Assembly: GCA_034670405.1 (NCBI GenBank)
Contig: JAXDDX010000123.1
Coordinates: 283,501 to 347,500, forward strand
Length of the DNA: 64,000 bases
Source: Hoplostethus atlanticus
Lineage: Eukaryota > Chordata > Actinopteri > Trachichthyiformes > Trachichthyidae
Reading direction: 5' to 3'
Shown: in pieces, positions 26,023 through 38,639 of the stretch
Position numbering within the stretch: position 1 is the first letter of the stretch
Layout of the letters: each line of letters opens with the position of its first letter
Made by a program: the position numbers and the translations under genes
The notes under the pieces: model-generated
Database searches by the model: none
Seen by the model: only the letters and a program-made list of their open reading frames with translations
Told to the model about the DNA's origin: nothing

Positions 26023-27534
26023 TGACAGCCAGTATCTTTTAGGCGCACTGAGTAAACAGGCCTTATCACTGAAGAGAATCGGACACCTGCTGCTATCTGG
26101 TGCAGGTCCACCTCCACTCTCCCAAAACTATCCTTCTTAACGATCACACACACAAAACTGACAGCTGGCACACAACACAACACAACATGCTATCACAAGC
26201 AGGAGGTTGAAATAGTGCTGAGAGCTTCAATTAGGTGATATACCGGTATATTTTAAGATGTCTTTCTCTGAGACAGGAGCACCATCAGCCAACGTGAGAA
26301 CAGTTACTAGAAAAAGAGTTCATGTACAACCTTTCCCTCAGCGATGCCTCTAAAACACACGGTTCTCAATTTGAAAAAAATCTTTGGTTTCGACATCAAT
26401 ACCACAAAATAATCTGAAGACCACATCTGAACATCTTTGTAACATTTGAACTTTAGCATTACATCAAGGACCACTAATGGAAGTATAAAAATGTGTTTCT
26501 CCTTTAAAAGTCTAATGCAGTGAAACTTCAAAAAAGGTCAAATGTAATGAATGAATTATTTTCCAATAAGGAAAAGAAACTAAGAATTACTCAAGAAAGG
26601 AATGAATTGCAGCCTTAGCAGAAGAACTGTGATATAGATCCTAAATGCTCCTTGCTCTGTAATTTTGAATAGCTGTATGATTGAGTGACATTAGGCTGTA
26701 CATTTTCGGCCCTTGGCAGGTGGCATAGTGTAATTTCACACCCATTACCTCCTCTCCACAATGCATAGCACAATCACAGGATAGTAAAATCCTCTCACAC
26801 CAGCTCCTATGGGAACATTCAGAAGGCGTTAGTGGCTTTGCCATTATGTGAATTCTCAGTAGAATTTACAAGAGCTATTTCAGCAGCGTCCAAATTACTG
26901 TGTTAAATGGAGTATTAGCTTCTGAGAATATGATTAACCAATTGTAATTGCTTTGCTTTCTGTGACTTCAAATGGGCAGGCAATGCTCAATTCAAAAGTT
27001 ACCTGATTTTATTTTTTTGTTGTTGTTTCTCTGCTTGTAGATACTTTCTACGTGTCAACTAATCGTGCCAACTATTTTGTCCAAACATTTTTTTGAGAGA
27101 CAAATACACAGTATACATGCAATTCTTCGCTATTAAAAAAGTAGGATATGGCAGCAATACAGGAAAGTATTGTGAACGCCTATTCCTACTCACATTCCTA
27201 AAGACTAAACAACATCATGTGGACTGTCTATCCAAAGACGATCATACGCCAAATGAACGGGTGGTGAGCAAAAGAAGAGATAGACATCTGTGCTTTCAAA
27301 AACCATCATCTCTTCTTGCATCGGTGCACTTTCTTTCCAGCTTGCTTATCAGCTGGCCACTGTTATAATACAGCAGAAACACACAAATGAATCCCTATAC
27401 AAGCATACTGTACAGCAGATCAGCCATGTACAACAGTGCTCTCTACAAAAACAAATCATGTTCATAATCACAGTACACTGAGTCCGCCAGTCACCAGGGA
27501 ATATCTGTTGAGGCAAAAGAGACTCCTGATCTGC

Positions 27535-27536
<2 letters not shown>

Positions 27537-27580
<44 letters not shown>

Positions 27581-27586
27581 CACACA
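27537..27586. repeat. (CA)n microsatellite
   Basis: About 25 CA units with one CG interruption. Confidence 0.95.
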
Positions 27587-28723
27587 TCAACACTGATAGC
27601 TGCCATCAAGCGCAAGCTGTGTGCATGATGTCATAAATATTAAAGCGCTGGTTTTGCATTTTCCTGGCATTTTCCTCCTTGGTGATAAATCAAAAGGCCT
27701 GATAGGAGCTGCCATGTACATTGTGATTCTGCATGTGACGCGTTTGCCTTGGGAGGGCAACACCAAGCTTTCATATCTGAATTCATAAAGGCCACAGAGA
27801 CGTGAGGGGAAGTTGAACCCCCCGAGGAGTTGAAGGCAATGGATGAGGGGAGCGGTGGGGAGAGGTGTGTAGGGAGGGTAGTGTTGGCGGGGTGGAGGCA
27901 GGTGGGATGGAAAGAAGACGGAGAAAAGGGAGAGCAGACGGTTGCCTCGTCTGTTTGGAGGAGGTTAGGGGCTCAGTAAAAAAAAAAAAAAAAAAAAAAG
28001 CAAAGCACAGGAAGACAAACTGCTGAAGTCACACATGACAAACCACGATCAAGTAGCTGCATCACCAGCAAATGTGAGCTTTTCAGGCATCACCAAGATA
28101 ACAGCACAAGCTGAAGAAACTATTCTCTCCATTGGGGTAACTGATTAATCTCTCAGGAGAATTGATTACAACTATCTTCTGACAAGGCAATCGAAAGCAG
28201 ACCTTGTGAGATGATCAGATGTTCAAATATAAGAGGAGTTTCAACTCAAACATTTGCCCCTGGAAGGGTGCGATCCACGGCCAGCATATCGTTAACAAAG
28301 GCCTTTTCTCTGTGGGCTGGCTCCACTCTAAGTTCCCCAGCCTGTCGTGACAATGCCCACAGGGGAGAGCAGATGTCCGCTGCCAGCAGCACATCTGCAT
28401 ACAGCCTCAGTCCCCACCCCTTCACTGGCCAAACAATGGAGCACTCCTCCTCGACTTGGAGCTTTCTTCCACTTGAGCTTCCAAATGCAGAAAAAAAAAG
28501 AGGGAGTGAAAAGATTTGTATTTTCACTCCAATCCTCACTATACCCATCATGCATTCTGCTCCAGAATATAGACTACCTCCTATGGATACTTGATTGATT
28601 TACTGATGAAGCGCTCATTAATTATGAGTTACCCCACAATTCAAACATGTTTTATATGAAGTTGAGTCCATACTGGATTTGTTTGGATCTACACATACCC
28701 CACTTAGCAATGCTGCAGCCCGG

Positions 28724-28752
28724 CCGCGCGCGCGCGCGCGCGCACACACACT
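28724..28752. repeat. (CG)n-(CA)n alternating purine-pyrimidine tract
   Basis: About nine CG dinucleotides run directly into CA repeats. Such tracts are the classic Z-DNA-forming type. An unmutated CG run is unusual in a methylated fish genome. Confidence 0.9.
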
Positions 28753-29029
28753 CACACACATACAGTTTGACCAAACTTTTGATCAAGCTCTTTATCTTAA
28801 CTGCGCTGTTAATGTTCTTTATGAGTTCTTCATTAATCCAAAAATTTCAGCAGGCTATCAACATCAAGAGATCATACAAATCACACATAATCGAGCTAGC
28901 TTAATTGGAAATTAAATATGTTCGTCATTATGTTTTGTAATTGCCCAGTTCATTGGCTGGACTTAATAACGGCTATTCCCCATCAGTGTGAATGGCAGTA
29001 TCGGCTAATGTCTTCAAAACACTACTCCC

Positions 29030-29330
29030 ACCCTCCCTTGTCTGTCCGTGCTGATGGCGCAGGGACACATGGACAGCGACGCGAGTGTATAGCTTTCAAA
29101 ACTACCCCAGTGGAGCACACACTCAAATATTTTCACCACCTTTTGCAATAATCTTGAATCCTACCTCGACTGGATGTTTACTGAGAGTTCAAACGTCGGC
29201 TTTTGGGGTTCCAGAAGTAGCATCGCGCGCTACGCATTTCAGATTCGCTTGTTATCTTGGATTTAGATAATGATCCACCTTTAGATGGCATGAAAAAAAA
29301 CTTAATCCTAAACGGGACAATCTCCGCCGT
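29030..29330. promoter_or_regulatory. CpG-richer patch, possible promoter or 5' exon
   Basis: CpG is clearly more frequent than in flanking DNA (GACGCGAG, CATCGCGCGCTACGC, AACGTCGG). On the minus strand a plausible donor (CAGTCGAG|GTAGGA, near 29165) ends a possible untranslated exon. This could be a distal first exon of ctbp2, but nothing in the sequence proves it. Confidence 0.2.
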
Positions 29331-29945
29331 AGAGAAACGGTTTCTGCTGTCGACTATTACAGAGAAAGTAGCCCTTTACTCTCGGTGTGCCTGGTTATCC
29401 TACTGTTTACTTATACGCTTCATAAACACTCCTATTCTTTTCCTCCTGCAAGAATTGAGAGGTGTGTATCAGTTTGCTTTTCCTTTTTTTCTCTCGCTTT
29501 TTGAATGAGGCGGAGCCTTTGCCCACTTTACACACACACACACACACACACTCACATACACACACTTAGTGCAGTTGATGGTGATGGGACAGTGGGAATT
29601 TTCGAGAATTCTGTTTGGCTCCACGGGACGTGGTTGTGTGATATCTGTGTTTTTATGCTTCTATTGAGTATTTTTCCATCTATTATTGGAAGTGTTGGGC
29701 AAAGCAATGTAATGGGATTTTTTTTCTTTTTTATCAAAAAGCCTATTCAAACCTCTCACTCTTGATGCTGTGTTACAGTATGTTTTATGTATGAAAGCCC
29801 TGCCCAGTTTTTATGTAAAGGATTTCACAGGGACTTATTCCTAGATCCTTATTGTGGTGTCCAGTATAAAAAAAAACAATGCTACAGTGCTACTAATTTA
29901 GTATCAGGGCAGACTTTTTAACCACTAGTGCTGGGGTTTGTGAAG

Positions 29946-30013
<68 letters not shown>
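29946..30013. repeat. (GATA)n microsatellite
   Basis: About 17 perfect tetranucleotide units. Confidence 0.97.
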
Positions 30014-30014
<1 letters not shown>

Positions 30015-31759
30015 CTCACTACTCAAATGCGTCTGTACTCTATCTATTCATTCTTCTGCATACCACTTGTACAGCAGCCCCTGCAGCTGTGGCTTGATGT
30101 CATGTTTAAAACATGCAATCTATCTTCTTTCTTTTCACGGTCCAGTCTCAGCAGTAGAATGCTTGTGGACCATCCATTCATTCACACCAGAGGCCAGGCT
30201 GTATAACATAGCACAGGAGAGCATCTGCTGAAGACCGCTCACCGATTGTTTTTGAATGTAACTTTGCACGGAGAGAGTGATAATGAATAGAAAATCCACT
30301 GCAAGCAGTAGTAAAAAAACATCCACATCCCTTACATTCTGTGTCTAGCTATAGCTTCTGTTACATGTACCCTATGTGTGGGCCCGGGCCTCAGGCTCCT
30401 GGCCCCGTCCTGAGAGTGCCTTTCCCAATGGTCATTTTGTCTGCACCACAATGTGGCTACTGGGAACAAACCCAAACACTCTAAAAACCCAACACCAACC
30501 AACAGGGGACACTGGGACATATGTTAGCAATGGCAGGAGAGGAGATGGAAGACAGGAGGGGCAGAGAAAGGTGCTTGAATCGCTGCATTCCCTGTCAACA
30601 ATTGTTTGAGATGAAGGCATCCCCTTTCCTTAGATCAATAAGACTTGTAACAGCAAAAAGGCTGTTGGTAGATGCATCATTAAGCCGATGCCAAACCAGT
30701 ATGCCATGATCTAATGATGAATGACCAATGTAATGATATAGTACGTTATAGGATGATGTCAAGTGACATGTATAATGAAATATGTAATAGTGGTACGCTA
30801 AATTCATTACTTGTACATGGCACAATGATCCATTATCCTCATCTTCTTATCATTTTAATTAGAGGAGTTGTTAAAAATATGAATTATTCTTCCAGATTTC
30901 ATCCTACAAAAGGCTGCTAATTATAAGCTTACCTTCTGTAGTGTTTACTGTAACCACACAATAAAGCAGCTCCCCCATACAAACCAAGGCTTTATTTGTC
31001 TCCACGCACAGCAAAGAATAAAGCCATACTGATCAGAAAGAGCATGTATCATAACTCATGCATTGCACTTCTTTTATGATGCTATCCACCCATTAGCATG
31101 ACAGTCTGGTTGTGTGAAATCAATGCAGCACCGTGGCGTATTACATTATTCACCACATTATGATTTGATATTATGATTTGCTTTTGTTTATACACCAGTT
31201 GTTAGAGGATCACAGTCAACACACACACACCTCTAATCCGTCCACTGTACTGTGGGTATTTGAGAGGATCAGTAATGTGCAACTGCATATTTCTGCAGAG
31301 AGACATTATTTCTTCCCTCAGTTCCTCCTGGCAGAGATCTGAGTGTTTGACCTTTTTAAAATGCAAAGCGATTCTTCTACTCCGGAGAGTGAACGGGAGG
31401 CTCATGATTGTGCTACTAAATTTGAGGGACTTAATGCAGTAACTCACAGAGAGGGAGAGCTGCTCTGCGCCTGCTGAAGTCTTGACTTGGTTACGGGGAT
31501 ACAATAACACCTCCAAGGGTTATGTTAATCTTTAAAGACAGGTTATTCTTATGCTGCTCCACTCTTTACCTCATTTGAATGAATATTTTACTGCAGCCCT
31601 GGATCAGTTTCTCGCGCTCACGCCGGCTTATGTGCTGTATTTTCTTTTACTTTTTCCCCCGCACACTTGCTGTAACAGTCAAGTGTGTTCTCTTTACAGT
31701 CACACATGTCAAAATAATCTGTCAGGATTGCTGTTCTGAATTCCATCTCTGGAAACCCG

Positions 31760-32380
31760 TCCATCCATCCATCCATCCATCCATCCATCCATCCATCCAT
31801 CCATCTATCCAAGCATCCATCCATCCATCCATCCATCCATCCATCCATCCATCCATCCAAGCATCCATCCATCTATCCATCCATCCATCCATCCATCCAT
31901 CCATCCATGCATCTATCCAAGCATCCATCCATCCATCCATCCATCCATCTATCCAAGCATCCATCCATCCATCCATCCATCCATCTATCTATCCAAGCAT
32001 CCATCCATCCATCCATCCATCCATCTATCCAAGCATCCATCCATCCATCCATCCATCCATCTATCTATCCAAGCATCCATCCATCCATCCATCCATCCAT
32101 CTATCCAAGCATCCATCCATCCATCCATCCATCCATCTATCTATCCAAGCATCCATCCATCTATCCAAGCATCCATCCATCCATCCATCCATCCATCTAT
32201 CCAAGCATCCATCCATCCATCCATCCATCCATCTATCTATCCAAGCATCCATCCATCTATCCAAGCATCCATCCATCCATCCATCCATCCATCCATCCAA
32301 GCATCCATCTATCCATCCATCCAGCCATCCATCCATCCATCCAAGCATCCATCTATCCATCCATCTATCCATCCATCCAT
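31760..32380. repeat. (CCAT)n array with higher-order structure
   Basis: A 620-base tetranucleotide array built from CCAT with regular CTAT and CCAAGC variants. CCAAGC marks recur at spacings of 36, 40, 36, 40, 36, 40, 20, 36, 40, 20 and 36 bases from 31917 to 32297, which shows nested duplication. Open frames on both strands (IHPS or WMDG repeats) are repeat translations. Confidence 0.97.
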
Positions 32381-34493
32381 AATTGTTGCCATTAAATAAT
32401 CCATTAGTACTGAAAATAGACTTTCATAGAACACTATGGATGAACCAGCGACTTTTGTAGTGCCTCACTTATGTAGATTGATGGCTTCACTGGAATCTCA
32501 TATCTTTTGTCCTTCCTGAGAAAGATAAGTGGTGCTAATTTAACTCCAACATCACTTTGAGAGCACTCACGATGAGCGGTGGCTAGAAAGTGGAGATCGT
32601 ATTTAACTGAGAATATAACAACTTCTGACACGTTTTAATGAGTTGCTCATGGGAGTGTAATTTTCATTCAATAATTGTGTCAGATTGTCAGAGTGTGGCG
32701 ATGTGTGTACCTCCTACACTAAGTGCACATACAGCATTTCTTTCAACATCCCCATTGAGATGGTACTATATGGTTCAAACAAAGCCACACACTAGCACTC
32801 TCCCTGCACACACATCTGTTCCACTGCATTAATGCCCCTATGACACACATTCAGCTTCTTAGAGATACTGGCATAGCTTCACGGCCTCGTATTCACTACT
32901 CCAATAGAATGAAAATGAGGCAGATTTACACCTTTGACTGCAGAACAAGTGTCTGAAAACAGTCAATCAGACTTCTGAGCTCTAGGATGTGTTGTTTGTT
33001 TCCAACTACAGTGGGGAGTGGGATGCTGTGAATGTCTTAGCGAGGTATTCAACCATTTTTCAAGGCTGACTAAACAAAATGCAGATTTGGTTGGTTTAAT
33101 TGCGCTATCAGGGATGCTGCTGAAAGCAGGTGAGCAACTCAAAATGAGTAGAGACAAAATTTAATAGATTCTGGAGTACACTCACAAAACAAATAAACAA
33201 AGAACAGCTGTTTCCATATTTTGAGCAGAGAAAATATCAACTGAAGGAAACAGAATTTGATTAAGCTAAATTCAGAGCCGTTGGTGTCACTTTGTTTCAG
33301 ATGCACCTGTCTCTCCCAGCTAGATTACTATGCGGAGTGTGACAAATTTCACTTGTTGACACATTTTTCCTCTAGGTGGCTGAAAAAAAACGACCTCCTT
33401 TTTGTCAAGTATGAGAGACCGTGTAAAGAAGGAGAGACTGCGTCGTGCGGGGATCTCCTGATCTGGAAAATGAACTAGATTTGATCACCCTGCCTAATAA
33501 GATTAAACGGCTGTGAAGCTGCGGCTATGAAGGAGCGGTCTGGATGAAAGTTAGAGGTTGAGCTTCTTAACTAGTGATGAAATACAGGGAAATACTGTCA
33601 AGCCAAACTGGGCCACTTTCTGAGCAAAGCAGAACAAACGTGGTACTGAACAAAGAATACACTCCTGTCTTCTCAGGGTGCCTCTATTTTTGCTGGTCAA
33701 ATTTCATGGCTTTTCCATGACATTTTTGAATTTTCACACCAAGGTGAAAGGTGAAACGTTTGATGTTAAACATTAAACCATTTAAATAAAAGACAATGAA
33801 CAAATATCAATGATATTTCCAAACCAAATGTATTATTTTCAGTAACTTTTTCAGCCCTGAACAACATAACTGTCAAATTCTATGACATTTCCATGACCAT
33901 AGCAGCCCGCTACCCTCCAACCACTATGACAAAGCCCCCAAACGCCAACTATAACCAAACAGGGAATCAGGAAGACAAGAGAACAACTCTACTCACGATG
34001 CCTTAAATACTCCTACAATACAATACAGTATATTGATTACTGTCAGATTAAAGACATTAGTATTACTCAACACACTACAGCCATACACTAAACTGAACAA
34101 TCCATTTTTACGCAATATTGCTACTTGATCACCGATATAGTAGATTTCTTACACACTGACACAGTCTGAAATTAAATCTTCCTCACATAAACTATGCATG
34201 ACACATTTATCCATCCTTGTGATAAATAGTTTGCTTGTTTTCTCTTTGGTGGGATATTTGAACAGACTGAAGCTTGTAGGTCTTTGTTTATAACAAGCCT
34301 AATGTAATTATACTTACCACCTACACACATATTAGCATGCAAAAACGGAAAAGACGTGGAGGAATGTGGATTCAGTGTAAGGCCTGATCTTCTAATACAG
34401 TGCTTTTCTGTCCCGTGTCCTGATGCCAGCCAACCCTACAACTGGACAAGACTCCAGCTAACAAGTCCAAATTACTCCAGTCTAGACTATTCG

Positions 34494-34544
<51 letters not shown>
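34494..34544. repeat. (CA)n microsatellite
   Basis: About 25 uninterrupted CA units. Confidence 0.96.
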
Positions 34545-34546
<2 letters not shown>

Positions 34547-35249
34547 CTTTGTGGCAGAGGTTTAGCTGGGGAGGTCTTATCTCCACTGAACAAACTCCTC
34601 GAGGGATGGGGACGTCTCAGGATGTTATCTTGTCCTCTGTAGGAATGAGATAGCCAGCCACCTTTATCACCACCCACAGCCTCTGGAGGGCCCCTCACCA
34701 TTACTGGAACAAGGGCCACTAGGTTGCCATGGGACCCCAACCAACTGGCCGCCCGGACAAAGAGATTGCCAGGGATGGGGTACTGCAGGTAGGATGACCA
34801 ACGCCAGATGGGAAGGAGTCTTGTGGTCAGGTAGTTTGCTCCAGTCAACTTTATGTGTTGCACACTGGACACTGTTGTTGTTTGGACAGGACAAGTGTTA
34901 AGCATAGGGGAGAAATACATGCTGAACCTTTTTGAGACAAAAGGAGAGCAAAAAATACCTGAAGAAAGTGGGGCAGCTAGACATTAGTTATAATTGGCAA
35001 AAGAATAAACAAACAAAAAAAATAATCCATGAGATATGTGATTTGGCCGCGCCATCTCCATGGCAACTCTCTTTTCAAGTCACATCTTTAATGAATAGGT
35101 AATGGAAGAAATGCAAAATGCACAACTTCAGAACTTCAGAGCCGCTGCCAAAACTGACATGAGAAAAAAAAACGCCAGAATTTGTTTGACAAGAGTGCTT
35201 TTGCTGTGCAGAGTGTATCAAAATAGCACAGCAGCCTTTCTGAAAAGAA

Positions 35250-35264
35250 TACACACACACGCGT

Positions 35265-35319
<55 letters not shown>
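35250..35319. repeat. (CA)n microsatellite with GCGTGCGC interruption
   Basis: About 35 dinucleotide units, all alternating purine-pyrimidine. Confidence 0.95.
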
Positions 35320-35321
<2 letters not shown>

Positions 35322-37004
35322 GTACCATAGTACCAAAGATCTTCCTTCTGTTGCTTTTATTTGGGCTGTCTGGCAAATCCACTTCTTGTTTTCAAAGCAT
35401 TTTTCCTCTAACAGGTGCAAAACCTCTCAACTCAACACATCAAAGAGACACATGCACCTGCAAATAAATCACAGCAAATGGTAAGAATCCAGACTGGGGC
35501 CTCCCAGCACCAAAGAGGTACGATTCAAAGTGCCTGATTTAATATTCATGAAGGGAAAGGCTTTGGTGGCTGAAAGCTTGTTTACTGAGATGTGTCTTTT
35601 GTCCTTGGGAGAAGGTTTGATATTCCAGCAGGCAATTGTGTTTACATACACTTGTGGGTTTGCTTCCAACATGATATCACAGACTCCCCCCCAACACACA
35701 CACACACACACACACGCACACACACACCATGCATTTGCACATACATTCTGTACCAACAGACACATGCACGCGCATATTGAGCTATGATTGACACTCATAT
35801 TTCAGTGCACTCCCCTAAGACCTCTCACTCCCCTGTGAAGTATTAAAAGCTTAACAGCATTCTGTAAGAGCTAATGAGAGTTTGTGATTATGAAGTCTCA
35901 GTGGCTTGGCTGCGGAGGAGTCACTATTCAAGCTGTGGCAAGTCCAAAGGGAAGACTGGAGTCTCAAAACTGAGCCCACAGACACAGAGGTGGCAGACAG
36001 CCAGTCTAGACCAGACAGGGCAAACAGAAACACAGGTGTTTTCCATTAAACCTCTACCTCAGCAACACCACTGCTCCTCAAAAAGTGGTTTAGATTCATT
36101 TAGGTAGGACCAATAAAATTGCTATTATTATGATTGGCTATGTAGGCGTACGTATCAATGACACAGAACAGAAAGGTTTTCAACATAACCGCCAAGCTTT
36201 TTTTGATGCCTGCACCTGTTTTTTTGCTGTTTTATTGAAGGTATAGTTGTGACAAATCCCCGAGTCTGCAGCTTGGTGTAATTGTGCACCTGCATCAAGG
36301 GATCAGTTTTTGGCAACGTTGCGAGAGACACTCTCCCAAGTAACAAATGATGGGTGGTAATGGATCCGGGTGGACGCCCCTCAGGCTTCCTTCTTGCTAT
36401 ATAAAAGCATTAGTCTATTAGTCTGTGAGTCTGAGATCTACTTCATTTTTAAATTGAAACAAACTCCTTACAACGTCAGTGCTGCATCTGCATCTACTAA
36501 TTACTACAGCTGAAAGAAAGATTGTGAGGAAAAACTCACCTCCCTGGTGAGTACTTAGAGAAAGAAAGCAGCTGGCCAAACCATACTCAGGAGAAAACAT
36601 TAGCTATTGGAGAGAGTGGTTGGGGATACTCTTCGCTTAAGTGTTTTTCTCTCTCGACAGTTTTCTCCATCACTCACTCCTACGCTTCCTCCTCTCTTGT
36701 ATGGGTGGCACATATATCCATCCCTTCCATCCCCAAGGGTGAAACAAACCCATACAGTAGGATTCAAATCAAGCTTAATTTAATTCACACTCTCTAATTT
36801 AACCTTTTCATGTTAATGTGTTAAATGAAATTACTGGATTTTTTCAAATTATTTTCCATCAAATTTCCTCTGATAGAACACGCCCATTACACAGTTATCA
36901 TTACAGTTCATACACAACTTGTATCATGAACAGCTCAGTGCATCTCCAAGCCCATCGATACTCACGTAGAGCTCCTGTCTTGACATAACAGCCCTGATGT
37001 ATAA

Positions 37005-37350
37005 AGATCCGTGCCTTTTCCATGACGTTCCATAACTATGGCGGGGCGCTTTCATGGCCTAAAAATGTTTTTCCTTCCTGGTTTGTTAATGTAGTTAGTC
37101 TGGTTTCCATTCCAGATGGGCTTGCTGTGGAGAAAAACAGCTGATACCACCATCTAATGTAATGAATGTGCGAAAACAATTCGGAAAATACATATTCCTA
37201 TATATTCCTATAAAGTGACCCACTGGTAAAATTCCCTAACCTTGACTTCCACACAGAATTTAGGAAATTCCCTGATTTCCCTGTCTGGAGTACATATCTC
37301 AAAATGTCATCCTATACCAGAAGATCTATGATCAGTGGGAACCCTGTCTT
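37005..37350. repeat. Probable worn dispersed repeat
   Basis: Words such as CTTTTCCATGAC, AAATTCCCTGATTTCCCTG and GTGGGAACCCTG recall a common non-autonomous DNA-transposon repeat of fish. A similar patch lies at about 33700-33910. Ends and duplications are not clear. Confidence 0.3.
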
Positions 37351-37386
37351 CAAAAGAACAGACAACAGCGTGTGAGATTTCGATTC

Positions 37387-37392
37387 TTTATT
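37387..37392 (-). terminator. tex36: Polyadenylation signal of tex36
   Basis: AATAAA on the minus strand, 65 bases beyond the tex36 stop codon, giving a very short 3' untranslated region. Confidence 0.6.
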
Positions 37393-37457
37393 TGACAGCA
37401 AAAAGCTTACTTCCCATTTCCTCACATCGCTATATCTACCTAAGTCAATGCTGCCAT

Positions 37458-38534
37458 CTAGAGCCTTCTAAGGTAGGAGTGTCTTGGGGTCATGGAGGGT
37501 GCTGAGCAGTTGGCAGCTGCCAGCAGTCCCAGGGGCTCTGAGAGGTGGGAGTCGTGCCGTCCAAACCACATGAGGTGCTCCCCTGCCCGGGCTGCAGCTG
37601 CCCCTGCAGACCTCTGCTGATGGTTGTGGGGGAACCGCCTGGCCCTGGTTTCAGCCTCAACACCCTGCTTGACTACATAGTCAGTCTGGTAGGCTGTGAA
37701 GTTCCCCCTGGTCTCTCCGGTGTCCCCGTCAGCTCCTTCGTGGCACAGGCAGAAGTGGGAGTGCTGTCTGCGGTCATCAAGAGTCTTCCTGCAACCCACA
37801 CCCTATACAGTATACCAACAGGAGAATGGATCCTTTGAAAAGATACTGTTTCCATTCGATGTGCTGTAACTGAAGATTTGCTATCCTCTCACTTCTACTC
37901 ACATGTGTAAAGACAGCGATGTTGTCTTGTAATGCATGTCTGTTGTCGTGGGCTGAGAATGGATACTCTCTGGATTTCTGGGAAGTTGTTCAGGGAAAAA
38001 CAGAGGAGTCAGATTGGCAGGGCTGTCGGTTGTGAAATACATTAACTGAGGACAATGAAACAGACTGGGAGAAAATTAGTCTGTCATTTTCTTTCTTTGC
38101 TGATGTGCATTGGCAGAGAAGTCCAATAAAGTCCTCAAAAGGCTAAGCTCTGGGCAATGAATGTATATTTTGATGGAGAGGCAAAATGAAAGAAACATGA
38201 AAAAATAACAGACTGCAGAGCACAATATTATCTACAGATGCACCTGCTGAGTTTTCCACTTAGGATAGCGCTCAATGTTTAAAGCCTGGGGCAATGATGA
38301 TTCAGGCTGAGACAGCATGGTCCCAGTGGTTGTACAAGTCTCCTGATTTCTTGTATCATTAACTGGTAAACCTCCATGAGCAAACTGAAAAACAGGAAAG
38401 AAAGAACTAATTGTATGTCCAGGTTTAAGCGTTACTATGATCAGGTGGCCTGTGCAAAATGAGGTCTGAAAGGAGTTTCTTACCCATATGCCATCGTTGC
38501 TCATTGAAGAATACCGCCTGCCACCTTTTACCAT
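37458..38534 (-). CDS. tex36: Testis-expressed protein 36 (TEX36) homologue, four exons
   Basis: Coding exons on the minus strand are 38484-38534, 38244-38384, 37903-37977 and 37458-37802. All junctions are phase 0 and give 203 residues (human TEX36 has 186). The N-terminus MVKGGRRYSSMSNDGIW matches human MTKGRRFNPPSDKDGRW. Residues 69-78 YPFSAHDNRH match the conserved FPFSVHDNRH block. Residues 90-102 GVGCRKTLDDRRQ match GLGRKKISPDKRQ. The C-terminal exon is divergent, with an Ala-rich stretch. Exon 2 ends at a weak donor (CAG|GTGCAT) and exon 4 begins after TATAG, so these junctions are least certain. TEX36 has no known biochemical role; in mammals it is testis-enriched. The position next to edrf1 matches human synteny. 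An RFX X-box lies 87 bases upstream of the ATG. Confidence 0.88.
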
Positions 38535-38620
38535 TTTGACAAACTTTGAGATTTGGATGTTTAGTCCGAGTATTTCCCGATTACACTTCACACACAGGCC
38601 AACTTAGCATGCAAACATGG

Positions 38621-38634
38621 GTGACCATGGAAAC
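38621..38634 (-). promoter_or_regulatory. tex36: RFX X-box upstream of tex36
   Basis: GTGACCATGGAAAC fits the RFX X-box (two half-sites around AT) and lies 87 bases before the tex36 ATG. A weaker relative (TTGCCATGGAGA) is at about 38670-38682. RFX factors drive ciliary and spermatogenic genes, which suits a testis-type gene. Confidence 0.6.
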
Positions 38635-38639
38635 GTGCT

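Larger units (their letters stand above)
18220..31759. other. Gene-poor region with microsatellites and possible regulatory blocks
   Basis: I find no exon I can name. Microsatellites are noted separately. Non-repetitive blocks that look like candidate conserved non-coding DNA lie at about 25020-25215, 26640-27010, 27640-27800 and 30700-31200. A CpG-richer patch lies at 29030-29330. Open frames at 20100-20423, 22163-22694, 28211-28594 and 31202-31516 have no recognisable family. The LINE, SINE and LTR elements common in fish are not evident here beyond short fragments. Confidence 0.4.
32381..37386. other. Intergenic region downstream of tex36
   Basis: Contains CA tracts (34494-34544, 35250-35319, 35697-35728) and two X-box-like words (34723-34736 and 35054-35067). 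Two patches rich in TTTCCATGAC/ATTCCCT words (about 33700-33910 and 37005-37350) look like worn copies of one dispersed repeat. No coding exon was recognised. Confidence 0.4.

Noticed and set aside
31760-32380. CRISPR-like regular array
   Set aside because: Spacers are just more CCAT units; the host is a vertebrate.
31579-32382. 267-codon plus-strand frame and several minus-strand frames over the CCAT array
   Set aside because: Pure translation of the tetranucleotide repeat (IHPS/WMDG); no splice or family evidence.
34372-34920. 182-codon minus-strand frame ending in a Cys-Val repeat
   Set aside because: The C-terminal part is the CA microsatellite and the rest matches no family I know.
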